From contig JAJZVA010000001.1 of NCBI GenBank assembly GCA_021845905.1, positions 1 through 64,000 on the forward strand: a stretch of DNA of 64,000 nucleotides. The letters run 5' to 3'. A program made the translations under genes and the position numbers. Positions 20,124-29,705 of this stretch are shown piece by piece. This DNA comes from Pseudomonadota bacterium. Lineage in GTDB: Bacteria > Pseudomonadota > Alphaproteobacteria > Micavibrionales > UBA2020. Numbering within the stretch: position 1 is the stretch's first letter; every line of letters starts with the position of its first letter. Below the pieces are notes generated by a model. It did no database searches. It was not told the DNA's origin and saw only the letters and a program-made list of their open reading frames with translations.

Positions 20124-22535
20124 ATGACCGCAAAAACAAAAGTCGCAGAAATTTTTGAAACCATGGAATACGGCCCCGCACCGGAGAGCGACGCGACGGC
20201 CAAAGACTGGCTCGCCCAGCATCACAACAAATTCGGCCATTTCATCAACGGCAAATGGGTCGTGCCTGCGAAAGGCAAATGGTTCGCGACCAAAAACCCC
20301 GCTACCGGCGAAACGCTGGCGAAAATCCTCACGGGCACGAAGGCGGACGTCAACGCCGCCGTCAAGGCCGCACGCGCGGCACAAAAGAAATGGCAGGCGC
20401 TGGAAGGTTTCGAACGCGCCAAATATCTTTATGCCCTCGCCCGTCTGATCCAGAAGAATTCGCGCCTGCTCGCCGTAGTCGAGAGCATGGACAACGGCAA
20501 GCCGATCCGCGAAACGCGCGATCTCGACGTCAACCTCGCCGCCCGCCACTTTTACCATCACGCGGGCTGGGCGCAGCTGCTGGACAAGGAATTCCAAGGC
20601 TATGAAGCCCACGGCGTCGTCGGGCAGGTCATTCCGTGGAACTTCCCGTTCCTGATGATGGCGTGGAAAATCGCGCCTGCGCTCGCCGCCGGCAATACGG
20701 TCGTCCTCAAACCGGCTGAATTCACGCCGCTCTCCGCCATTCTCTTCGCCGAGCTCTGCGAAGAAGCGGGATTGCCGCACGGCGTCGTCAACATCGTGCA
20801 GGGCGACGGCTCCACGGGCGCGGAAATCGTCAAGCACCCCGACATCGAAAAAATCGCTTTCACCGGCTCGACCGAGGTCGGCCGCATCATCCGCACCGCC
20901 ACGGCGGGCTCGGGCAAAGCCTTGACGCTCGAACTCGGCGGCAAATCGCCGACCATCGTGTTTGAAAACGCCGATCTCGACAGCGCCGTCGAAGGCGTGG
21001 TGGACGGCATCTGGCTCAATCAGGGCGAAGTCTGCTGCGCTGGCTCGCGCCTGCTGTTGCAGGAAGGCATCGCCGAGAAAATGATCGCCAAGCTCAAGGC
21101 CCGCATGAAAAACATGCGCGTCGGCCAGCCACTCGACAAAGCCATCGACATGGGCGCGATCGTCAGCGAAGAACAATGGAGCAAGATCGACGGCCTCGTG
21201 AAGCGCGGCGTCAAGGAAGGCGCGACGCTCGTTCAGCCTGGCAAGGATTCCTGCCCGAAGGACGGCTGCTTCTACCCGCCGACCATGCTGACCGACGTCC
21301 AGCCCGCCGCGACGGTGGCGCAGGAGGAAATCTTCGGCCCCGTGGTGTCGGTGCTGACCTTCCGCACGCCGGAAGAAGCGGTGCTGCTCGCCAACAACAC
21401 GCGCTACGGCCTCGCCGCCAGCATCTGGAGCGAGAACGTCAACCTCGCGCTCGACATCGCCCCGAAACTGAAGGCGGGCGTGGTGTGGATCAATTCCACC
21501 AACATGTTCGATGCGGCCTGCGGCTTCGGCGGCTATCGCGAATCCGGCTTCGGCCGCGAAGGCGGACGCGAGGGCATGTACGCCTATCTCAAACCCAAAT
21601 TCATCAAATCGCTTCCGGCTTATAAAGAAAGCAAGACCAAACAGAGCGCGGCGAAGCACGTTCCCGCCGCCATCGAAAACCTCGCCAACATCGACCGCAC
21701 GGCCAAGCTCTACATCGGAGGCAAGCAGGCGCGACCGGACGGCAACTACAGCCTCTCGGTCACGGGCAAAAACGGCAAGCTCATCGGTCAGGTCGGCGAA
21801 GGCAACCGCAAGGACATCCGCAATGCCGTCGAAGCCGCGAAGAAGGCCGAAGGCTGGAGCAAATCCGCCCATCACCTGCGCGCGCAGATCCTCTATTACA
21901 TCGCGGAAAATCTCTCCGCCCGCAAGGACGAGTTCAGGAAACGCCTGATCGAGATGACGGACGCGACGCCCGCCGCGGCCGCAAAAGAAGTGGACGAGAG
22001 CATCCGCCGCCTCTTCACCTATGCCGCATGGGCAGACAAATACGACGGCGACGTGCACACGCCGCCCGCCCGCCTTGTCGCCGTGGCGATGAAGGAAAGC
22101 GTCGGCATCCTCGGCCTCGTCTGCCCGGATGAAGCGCCGCTGCTCGGCTTCGTGTCGCTGTTCGCGCCCGCGATGGCGATGGGCAACCGCGCGGTCATCA
22201 TTCCGTCGGAAAAATATCCACTCTCGGCGACCGACTTCTATCAAGTGTTTGATACCTCGGACGTGCCCGCCGGCGTGGTCAATATCGTGACCGGCGACCG
22301 CGCGGCCTTGACCAAAACCCTTGCCGAACACGACGAAGTGGACGGCATCTGGTATTTCGGTTCGGATACGTCAGGCAGCAAGCTGGTGGAAGCATCCTCC
22401 GTCGGCAACTTGAAGCGCACCTGGGTCAACAACGGCAAGCAACGCGACTGGCTCGACCGCGATCAATCTGAAGGCGAAGAATTCCTCCGTCACGCGACTG
22501 AGATAAAAAACATCTGGGTGCCGTACGGGGAGTGA
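20124..22535 (+). CDS. Aldehyde dehydrogenase with tandem ALDH domains
   Basis: ALDH motifs VIPWNFPF, FTGSTEVGRI, LELGGKSP, NQGEVCCAGSRL; second ALDH-like domain from about residue 510. Confidence 0.93.
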   Translation: MTAKTKVAEIFETMEYGPAPESDATAKDWLAQHHNKFGHFINGKWVVPAKGKWFATKNPATGETLAKILTGTKADVNAAVKAARAAQKKWQALEGFERAKYLYALARLIQKNSRLLAVVESMDNGKPIRETRDLDVNLAARHFYHHAGWAQLLDKEFQGYEAHGVVGQVIPWNFPFLMMAWKIAPALAAGNTVVLKPAEFTPLSAILFAELCEEAGLPHGVVNIVQGDGSTGAEIVKHPDIEKIAFTGSTEVGRIIRTATAGSGKALTLELGGKSPTIVFENADLDSAVEGVVDGIWLNQGEVCCAGSRLLLQEGIAEKMIAKLKARMKNMRVGQPLDKAIDMGAIVSEEQWSKIDGLVKRGVKEGATLVQPGKDSCPKDGCFYPPTMLTDVQPAATVAQEEIFGPVVSVLTFRTPEEAVLLANNTRYGLAASIWSENVNLALDIAPKLKAGVVWINSTNMFDAACGFGGYRESGFGREGGREGMYAYLKPKFIKSLPAYKESKTKQSAAKHVPAAIENLANIDRTAKLYIGGKQARPDGNYSLSVTGKNGKLIGQVGEGNRKDIRNAVEAAKKAEGWSKSAHHLRAQILYYIAENLSARKDEFRKRLIEMTDATPAAAAKEVDESIRRLFTYAAWADKYDGDVHTPPARLVAVAMKESVGILGLVCPDEAPLLGFVSLFAPAMAMGNRAVIIPSEKYPLSATDFYQVFDTSDVPAGVVNIVTGDRAALTKTLAEHDEVDGIWYFGSDTSGSKLVEASSVGNLKRTWVNNGKQRDWLDRDQSEGEEFLRHATEIKNIWVPYGE

Positions 22536-22546
22536 TCCCTGAACGT

Positions 22547-22574
22547 CGTCATTCCTGCTCAGGCGGAAATGACG
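22547..22574. repeat. Short palindrome between convergent genes, possible bidirectional terminator
   Basis: cgtcattcctgctcaggcggaaatgacg. Confidence 0.5.
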
Positions 22575-22585
22575 GTTAGGGAAAA

Positions 22586-24613
22586 CTATTCCACCACCCA
22601 GACCTTCTTGCTTTCGGCGAGTTTTTCGTTGTGGGCGCGGATGAATTCGAGGAACTTGTCTTCCGGCAGCGGCTTGGAATACTTGAAGCCCTGCACCTCG
22701 TCGCAGCCTTCTTCTTTCAGCAGGTCTTCGTGGTCTTTCATCTCGACGCCCTCGGCGATGATGCTGAGGTCGAGGCTGTGACCGAGATTGATGATCGCGC
22801 GGATGATCATGCGGTCGTTGGCGTTCATGAGCGAGTTGCGGACGAAAGACTGGTCTATCTTGAGCCGGTCGATCGGGAACTGGCGCAGATAGCTCAACGA
22901 GGAATAGCCGGTGCCGAAATCGTCCACGGCGAGCTGCACGCCCAGCTGGTGCAATTCGTCCATGATGTTGATGGCGGATTGCGTGTCTTCTATGAAGATG
23001 CTTTCCGTCAGCTCAAGCTCCAGCCATTCCGGAGGCAGTTGCGTTTCCGCCAGAACATCCCCGGTCAGCTGGACGATGTCCGCGCGGTGGAACTGGACGC
23101 CGGAAATATTGACCGCCATGCGCAAATGCGGCACGCCCGCGTCCTGCCAGGCCTTGGTGCGCGCGCAGGCATGGCGCAACACCCATTCGCCGATCGGCAC
23201 GATCAGCCCGGATTGTTCCGCGACCGGAATGAACTCTGCGGGAGAAATGAATTTTCCGCCTTCCTTGCTGTTGTCCGGCTTGAACCAGCGGAGCAACGCC
23301 TCTGCGCCGACGATCTCGCCTGTTTTGATGTCGAACTGCGGGTGATAGTGAAGCTGGAGCTGGTTTTCGTCGAGCGCCTTGCGCAGGTCGCGCAGCATTT
23401 GCGAGCGTTGCTGAACGGCTTCGTTGAAATCATGCGAATAGCGGCTGACGATGCCGCGCCCTTCGGATTTGGCGCGGTTCAGCGCGATATCGGAGTTCTT
23501 CAGGATGGTGCTGGCGGTTTCCCCGTCGCGCGGATAGCACGAAACGCCGATCGAGGCGCGCATCAAGAAGCTTTCCTGCATGATTTCCACGGGCTCTTGT
23601 ATCGCCGCGGAAACTTTCTCGGCCAGTTCCTGAATATCATCTTCCGTGTGCATCGGCGCCATCACCGCGAACTCGTCCGCGCTGAGGCGCGCCACGAGGG
23701 CATTTTCCGGCAGGGTTTTTTGCAGTTGTCCGCCGATGACCTCGAGGATCTTGTCGCCGACTTCGTGGCCCATCGAATCGTTGATCTCCCTGAAATGGTC
23801 GAGATCCACCGACAGGACGGCCAGAACGCCTTCCCTGCCAAACGGCTTCTGCGCTATGGTCTTGTCGAGATGCTCCAGAAAATACGTCCTGTTGGGCAGC
23901 CCCGTCAGGCTGTCGAAATAGGCCAGCCGATGAATCCTGTTTTCGGCCTGCTTGTGCATTTTTTTCAGCAGTTTGTCGTTCCTTTTCAGCAACGGCGCGA
24001 GGAGCAGCTGGTTCATGGCCAGCATCAGCACGCTTGTGATCAGTACCGATATCAGGAAAACAATCCCCGCCGCGCGCCATCTGTATCGCGCGATATTTTG
24101 CACGACGCTGCGCGAATTCAGCCTGACGGCAACCAAATAGGCCTGACCGATTTCGCTGGGCGTGAAAATGACATCGTAAAAGGAGCCGTCATCGGCCAGA
24201 AACGATCTCGCATAGTTCATGTCCAGCACCGGACGCAACCCCGGCATCTCGCCGTATTTTCTGATCAGGCTGTCATCTGTCATGCCATAGACGGCGACGC
24301 CCATGACGGGCGTATGATGCATCAGCTTGAACATGTCCCTATCGATGGAGGCCGGTTTTTGCGTGTCGAAATCGTTGATCACCGGCACGAGCGCCGCATG
24401 GGCTTCAGCGCGCAAATCTCCCAGACGTTCCGACTTGTATCTGTTGAGAATATTGAACGCGACCAAGCCTTGTACGATAAAGACAATCCCGAAGACCATC
24501 AAAACGACGCGCCAGCCGGCCCACCCAACCCACAGGTTGGCAAGGCCTTCCTTCCCGCCGCTTGTCACGGACGCGGCAAAAATCTCCGTATTTTGCTGAC
24601 CTGTTCCGCCCAA
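22586..24613 (-). CDS. Membrane GGDEF-EAL protein with degenerate GGDEF (LSADEF) and intact EAL
   Basis: RLSADEFAVM in place of GGDEF; GAEALLRW and DDFGTGYSSLSYL present; two N-terminal TM segments. Confidence 0.93.
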   Translation of the reverse strand: MGGTGQQNTEIFAASVTSGGKEGLANLWVGWAGWRVVLMVFGIVFIVQGLVAFNILNRYKSERLGDLRAEAHAALVPVINDFDTQKPASIDRDMFKLMHHTPVMGVAVYGMTDDSLIRKYGEMPGLRPVLDMNYARSFLADDGSFYDVIFTPSEIGQAYLVAVRLNSRSVVQNIARYRWRAAGIVFLISVLITSVLMLAMNQLLLAPLLKRNDKLLKKMHKQAENRIHRLAYFDSLTGLPNRTYFLEHLDKTIAQKPFGREGVLAVLSVDLDHFREINDSMGHEVGDKILEVIGGQLQKTLPENALVARLSADEFAVMAPMHTEDDIQELAEKVSAAIQEPVEIMQESFLMRASIGVSCYPRDGETASTILKNSDIALNRAKSEGRGIVSRYSHDFNEAVQQRSQMLRDLRKALDENQLQLHYHPQFDIKTGEIVGAEALLRWFKPDNSKEGGKFISPAEFIPVAEQSGLIVPIGEWVLRHACARTKAWQDAGVPHLRMAVNISGVQFHRADIVQLTGDVLAETQLPPEWLELELTESIFIEDTQSAINIMDELHQLGVQLAVDDFGTGYSSLSYLRQFPIDRLKIDQSFVRNSLMNANDRMIIRAIINLGHSLDLSIIAEGVEMKDHEDLLKEEGCDEVQGFKYSKPLPEDKFLEFIRAHNEKLAESKKVWVVE

Positions 24614-24882
24614 ATAAACCCCTTTGCCCGCATTTATTCTGCGGATCCCCTTATAGTTTGCATTTTAAATGAATTCTTTTAAAAATATGTGAAAGAGGGG
24701 AATTATTTTTAAATAATTGATATATATAAGCATTTTTAGACGTTCGGCTTGTTTTTGACCTTGAGCAAAAAACCATTGCTGACGAAATCCGCGCCGATTC
24801 TCTTTTCATGCGCACAAGGTTTGGAAACGCCGTTCATAAGGAATATAATGGAAGATATATTTGATTCTAAAAAAAGAGGTTC

Positions 24883-26115
24883 ATGACAGTGAATACAAAA
24901 CCCTCCATCGTTTTCGTCGATGACCAAAACAACATCCTTCAGGGCTTTCGCCGTTCGTTGCGCAATCTTGAGAACGAATGGGACATTCACTATTCCATCG
25001 GCGGCAAGGAAACCCTGCGCCTCATGGAAACCACGCCGATAGACATCATCGTCTCCGATACCAACATGCCAGGCATGCGCGGCACCGAGCTTTTGAAGGA
25101 AGTGCAGAGCCTTTATCCCCGGACGACGCGGCTGGTGCTTTCGGGCGGCGGCTCGCGCAGCGACGACATTTCAATCCTGCTCCGCACCAGCCACCAGTTT
25201 TTTTCAAAACCTTTCGATATCGACAAGCTGAAAAGCACCGTCGACCGTCTTCTCGCCTTGCGCGAAAAGGTCGGCGACCAAAAGCTGGTCGAGCTTGTGG
25301 CAGGGATTTCAAAACTTCCCTGCGCGCCGCATATCTACGAAGCCTTCAAAAAAGAGCGCGACGGCTCCAGCGCCGACCTTGACGTGATGGGCGGCTATAT
25401 CGCGCAGGATCCCGGCCTGACCGCCAAGATGCTCCAGAGCCTGAATTCCACTTATTTCGGCGTCAACAAGGCGGGCATTCATCCCTTCAAAGCCGCGCAG
25501 AGCATGGGCCCGGGCACGATCAATTACCTTTTCGACGAGGACAACCACTTCCACACCATAGAAAAAAGCCATCCTAACCATGATTTTCTGGCGCAGGTTT
25601 ACAAGCAGAGCCTGCATGCGGCGCTGTTGCTCGAGGCGCTGGCCTCTGCCGAAAATCTGTCCGAAAGCCTTAAGAATATTTCCTATACCGCGGGCATGCT
25701 CTCAAACGTCGGCGCGATCATTCTCGCGTGCGGCCAGCCGGAGGCCTATGCGAAGCTGACGCCGGAGTTCAAGTCTCCCGCGCAGCAAATGCAGCTGGAG
25801 AGCAAGACTTTCGGCGCCAGCAGCGCCAACGTAGGTGCCTACTTTCTCGGACTGTGGGGTTTTCCCGAGGCGATTTGCACAGCCACAGGCCATTGCCAGT
25901 CTCCGGAGACGGCGCCGCAACAGGCGCTGGATCTCACCGCCTTGCTGCATGTCGCGCAAGCACTGGCCAGGGCGGACGATCTTGAAACGCAGAAATCCTT
26001 CCTGAGCATGCCGTACCTTGAAAAAATCGGCGCGGCGGACAAGCTGCAAAAATGGCACGATCTTGATAAAAACGAGATCAGGTCCCTGCCTGCCTTGAAA
26101 GACTGGACGTTCTGA
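24883..26115 (+). CDS. Response regulator with C-terminal HDOD domain
   Basis: REC: IVFVDDQNNILQGFRRSL, VSDTNMPGM, KPF; HDOD-like LQSLNSTYFG. Confidence 0.88.
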   Translation: MTVNTKPSIVFVDDQNNILQGFRRSLRNLENEWDIHYSIGGKETLRLMETTPIDIIVSDTNMPGMRGTELLKEVQSLYPRTTRLVLSGGGSRSDDISILLRTSHQFFSKPFDIDKLKSTVDRLLALREKVGDQKLVELVAGISKLPCAPHIYEAFKKERDGSSADLDVMGGYIAQDPGLTAKMLQSLNSTYFGVNKAGIHPFKAAQSMGPGTINYLFDEDNHFHTIEKSHPNHDFLAQVYKQSLHAALLLEALASAENLSESLKNISYTAGMLSNVGAIILACGQPEAYAKLTPEFKSPAQQMQLESKTFGASSANVGAYFLGLWGFPEAICTATGHCQSPETAPQQALDLTALLHVAQALARADDLETQKSFLSMPYLEKIGAADKLQKWHDLDKNEIRSLPALKDWTF

Positions 26116-26116
26116 T

Positions 26117-27295
26117 CTAAATCCTGTCCGCGATCGCCCGCCAGTCGGCTTCTCTGGCGGCGTACCCTGCGGTTTCGAGAAAATCTCCCCGCAGATACTC
26201 TTTTTCCGTCGCCGGCGGGTATGTTTTCGCCATGGCGTAGGCGCGCGCGGCATGAACGATGGCGAGAATGCTCTTGTCGCATGCGCCGCAACTGTCATCC
26301 GCCCGCAGGGGCTCCGCATGCCAGCGAATGATATGCCGGATATCCTGCGGCAATCCCCATAACGTTGACAGGAACATGCCTGCATCGACGTAAGAGTCAG
26401 CGGGTTTCGCCGCGTCGAGAAGGTCGGCGCATTCCGGCGTTCCGGACTTTTTCCGCCTGTATTCGTAAAGCGCGACCGCGCCGATCGCATGCAAAAGTCC
26501 GGCGACCCAGGCTTTGTCGCATGATTTTTGCGGCAGGTTTTCAGCCTTGGCGATCAGGCGGGCGATCCGCGCCGTCATCAGACTGAAGCGCCACAAGCCG
26601 GTGATGAAAGGATCGTTTTCCAGCGATTTGTCGGGCGGTGCGGCGATGCGCCCTTCCGTGAACAGCGCCTTCAGCCGTTCGACACCCAATGACTCCCAGA
26701 CATAAGAGACCGTGTTGATGTCGCCGCCGGATCCGAAATAGGAAGAGTTCAGGATCTGGAAGATTTTGGCGACGAGGCTGATATCGCGGAGCAGAAGCTG
26801 TTCGACCGTTTGCGTCGACGGATGATCCGCGCGCAACGCGGCGGAAATCTCCGCGTACAGCAACGGCAGGGAAGGAAGCGACGACACGCCAGTCAGGAAA
26901 CTTTTAAGCTCCTGATCCTGCAACGTGTCGCGCGCGGACAAAATGGGTTTTATCGCCGCAACCAGCGCATCCGTGTCCATCGGCTTGGCCATATACTGAT
27001 GGCTGACTTCAAGCAACTGCGCGACGTCCTTGTCCTCGCACTGTCCGGACAGGACGATGCGGACGGCATGGCCGTGCTTTTTTGAGGCTTCGGTCAGAAG
27101 CGCGACGCCGTCCATGCCGGGCATACGGATATCCGAAACGACCACGTCGACGCGCGTTCCGTCCATGGTTTTGAGGGCTTCCGCGCCGCCGGCGGCGAAG
27201 AGCAAATCCCATTCATTGCGGGCGGAGCGCAAATTGCGGCGCAGGCCCTGCAGGATATTTTCGTTATCGTCCACGAAAAGAACAACCGGTTTCAT
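26117..27295 (-). CDS. Response regulator with C-terminal HDOD domain
   Basis: REC: VLFVDDNENILQGLRRNL, VSDIRMPGMDG, KPMD; HDOD-like FQILNSSYFGSGGDINTVSYVWESLG. Confidence 0.9.
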   Translation of the reverse strand: MKPVVLFVDDNENILQGLRRNLRSARNEWDLLFAAGGAEALKTMDGTRVDVVVSDIRMPGMDGVALLTEASKKHGHAVRIVLSGQCEDKDVAQLLEVSHQYMAKPMDTDALVAAIKPILSARDTLQDQELKSFLTGVSSLPSLPLLYAEISAALRADHPSTQTVEQLLLRDISLVAKIFQILNSSYFGSGGDINTVSYVWESLGVERLKALFTEGRIAAPPDKSLENDPFITGLWRFSLMTARIARLIAKAENLPQKSCDKAWVAGLLHAIGAVALYEYRRKKSGTPECADLLDAAKPADSYVDAGMFLSTLWGLPQDIRHIIRWHAEPLRADDSCGACDKSILAIVHAARAYAMAKTYPPATEKEYLRGDFLETAGYAAREADWRAIADRI

Positions 27296-27304
27296 CGCAA
27301 GATC

Positions 27305-29443
27305 CTATGCCGTCGTTTTTCTGTTTTTCTGCTGCGGCTTCGCGTTCGCGACCTCCATGGGGAGCTCGATGATGAACGTCGTGCCTTTCCCCGGTTCCGA
27401 CTCGACCGTCAGGCTTCCGCCGTGCTTCTTGACGACGATGTCGTAGGAAATCGACAGACCCTGCCCCGTGCCTTTGCCCACTTCCTTGGTGGTGAAGAAC
27501 GGGTTGAATATCTTGCTCATGTTCTCCTTGGGGATGCCGCAACCGGTATCGGATACGGCGATGGTCACTTTCTTTTTGGTCGCCGAGGTGGAGATGATGA
27601 TTTTGTTGTTGTCCGGATCGGGCGTATTTCCCGATTTTTCCTCGATGGCGTGCGTGGCATTGACGATCAGGTTCAGGATCACTTGCGTGAGCTTGCCGGG
27701 TATGCACGGCACGGGCGGCAAATTCTCGTCGAATTTCATCTCGACCTGCGTGTAGGATTTCCACTGGTTGCGGGAGACGATAATGGTGTTTTTCAAAGCC
27801 TCGTTGAGGTCGGTGTAAACGATGTCTTCCGTGGCGGGATAGCTGAACCCGCGGATCGCGCCGACGATTTCTATGATCCGACCGACGCCTTCCAGAGACT
27901 GTTCGAGCGCCTGGGGCGTTTCATCGCTGAAAAATCCGATGTCCTGGTTTTTCGCCGACGCGTCGAGCGTCTGCTGCGCCTCCTGCGGCAGGCTTTCCCT
28001 GACGGAGAGGATATCCTTGTAAAACCCGTCATAAGCCTGAAACGCGTCGTTGAGGAACTTTATGTTGTCGCGGACGTATTGCGTCGGCGTGTTGATCTCA
28101 TGCGCTATGCCGCTTGAAAGGCTGCCGAGCGCCTCCATCTTTTGCGCCTGCACCAGCTGCCGTTCGAGGTCCTTGCGGTAGGCGATGTCGCGGAAGACGT
28201 TGACGAAAACGGGGTGACCGTCCTCGCGCGTGACGCTTGTCACGCCAAGCTCGACGGGAAATTCCGTGCCGTCGGATTTTACGCCGGTCACTTCCTGCAG
28301 GCCGCCGTCGACGTGATTGCTGACCCCGCCGCTGATGAAATCCTGCACTTCCTGCATGTATTGTATGGCGGTGTCGGGCGTCAGGAAGTCGCCGATCTTT
28401 TTCTGACGGATCGTCTGCCTGTCGTAGCCGAAAATGCTGCAGGCGCTTTTGTTGAAGGCGACGATGTCGCCCGCCGCATCTATGGTGATGAGGCCGTCCG
28501 CGACGCTGTTGAAGATGGCGTCCAGCTGCCGGGCCGCGGCGGTGCTTTGCTGTTCGGCTTCCTCGGCGCGGCGGAAACCTTCGTGCACCTGCAGCAAAAG
28601 GCTGTTCAGCGCCATGATCACCTCGCCCACCTCGTCGTCAGCGCCTTCGTGCCGGATGATGTAATTCTCCGTGTGGTGCGGGTCCTGGCTCGCGTCGACC
28701 ATGGTCGAGATGATGTTTTCCATCGGCTTGAAGATGTTGAAAAAGATCACCGCGTTGATCAGCAATATCCCGCCGATGCCGAAAACGAGGAACAGCAAGG
28801 GAAACTTGCGGAAGTGCGCCGATTCCGTGAAAGCCCGCGCGGAGAGATCCGACGACTCCTCGTTGATCTTCGTTGAGATCGCGCGAAGATCATTGTCGAT
28901 CACGGCGATCCTGCTATAGGCTTCGGCCATCACTTTTTGGCCCTGCTGCGGGTTGCCGCTGATATAATCGTTCATCGCCACGCGCGGCAGGTCGCGCATC
29001 ATTTTATAGTTCTTCTCGACCGCCGCGCCTTCTGTCGTGAAATCCTCGAGGTTTTGCAGGTAGTCGCCGAACCTGCTGAGATTGCATCTAACGCCGCGCT
29101 CGGCGCTTTGGTCGGGGAGCTGGACGGGCGTTTTGCGCAGGCCGTTGTCGAGGATGGCGAACCAGAACTTGACGGCGCCGAAGCAGCTGATGGTGTCGGA
29201 CAAGACGGCCTGATTGGCCATGATCCGGCTTTGGCTTTCGATCGACTTGTTGCTGGCCCGGGTCTGGGCGATGATGACCTTGTTGGCGTAGAACAAGCCC
29301 GCGAACATCAGGACGCAGATGCCGAGAAGCTTGGTGCGCGTTTTGAAGACGGTGACCTTTTTAAAGGATGTTTCCCGCCCTTTCAGCGGCTCCGCTGGCG
29401 GATTTTGCGACAACCTGTCGGATAACGGGCCATTGTCCATCAT
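27305..29443 (-). CDS. Membrane PAS-domain sensor histidine kinase
   Basis: PAS AIFNSVADGLITIDAAGDIVAFN, H-box SLSSGIAHEINTPTQYV, N-box NLIVNATHAIEE, DTGCGIP, GTGQGLSIS. Confidence 0.92.
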   Translation of the reverse strand: MMDNGPLSDRLSQNPPAEPLKGRETSFKKVTVFKTRTKLLGICVLMFAGLFYANKVIIAQTRASNKSIESQSRIMANQAVLSDTISCFGAVKFWFAILDNGLRKTPVQLPDQSAERGVRCNLSRFGDYLQNLEDFTTEGAAVEKNYKMMRDLPRVAMNDYISGNPQQGQKVMAEAYSRIAVIDNDLRAISTKINEESSDLSARAFTESAHFRKFPLLFLVFGIGGILLINAVIFFNIFKPMENIISTMVDASQDPHHTENYIIRHEGADDEVGEVIMALNSLLLQVHEGFRRAEEAEQQSTAAARQLDAIFNSVADGLITIDAAGDIVAFNKSACSIFGYDRQTIRQKKIGDFLTPDTAIQYMQEVQDFISGGVSNHVDGGLQEVTGVKSDGTEFPVELGVTSVTREDGHPVFVNVFRDIAYRKDLERQLVQAQKMEALGSLSSGIAHEINTPTQYVRDNIKFLNDAFQAYDGFYKDILSVRESLPQEAQQTLDASAKNQDIGFFSDETPQALEQSLEGVGRIIEIVGAIRGFSYPATEDIVYTDLNEALKNTIIVSRNQWKSYTQVEMKFDENLPPVPCIPGKLTQVILNLIVNATHAIEEKSGNTPDPDNNKIIISTSATKKKVTIAVSDTGCGIPKENMSKIFNPFFTTKEVGKGTGQGLSISYDIVVKKHGGSLTVESEPGKGTTFIIELPMEVANAKPQQKNRKTTA

Positions 29444-29705
29444 TGCTTTTCTTTCGTCTCCCCGCCGGAAAAATCCGGCTTTGCCAGTTATAAAGATTAA
29501 CATCACTCTCTTAACAAATTCACAATATAATTTCCCACGGCTTCATATCCGGCTGAAAAAGAACGGAGTTTGCAGTCTTTAAAAGTAAAAAAACGGTTAA
29601 TTTATGAATGTATTCTTTCCAACGTTATGCAGTTGTTAATCAATAATTCAAGAAAATGGAATAGAATGAATATCATATATAGCTTTCAGCGCGCATGCTG
29701 GAATC

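Noticed and set aside
20055-22331. 758-aa minus-strand ORF antisense to the ALDH gene
   Set aside because: Composition (G/R/D/H/F-rich) is typical of an antisense shadow of a GC-biased gene; the plus-strand ALDH is unambiguous.
22631-24682. 683-aa plus-strand ORF antisense to the GGDEF-EAL gene
   Set aside because: Antisense shadow; the minus strand encodes clear EAL motifs.
24736-24990. 84-aa minus-strand ORF overlapping the start of the REC-HDOD gene
   Set aside because: Overlaps a well-supported start, with no recognisable motif.
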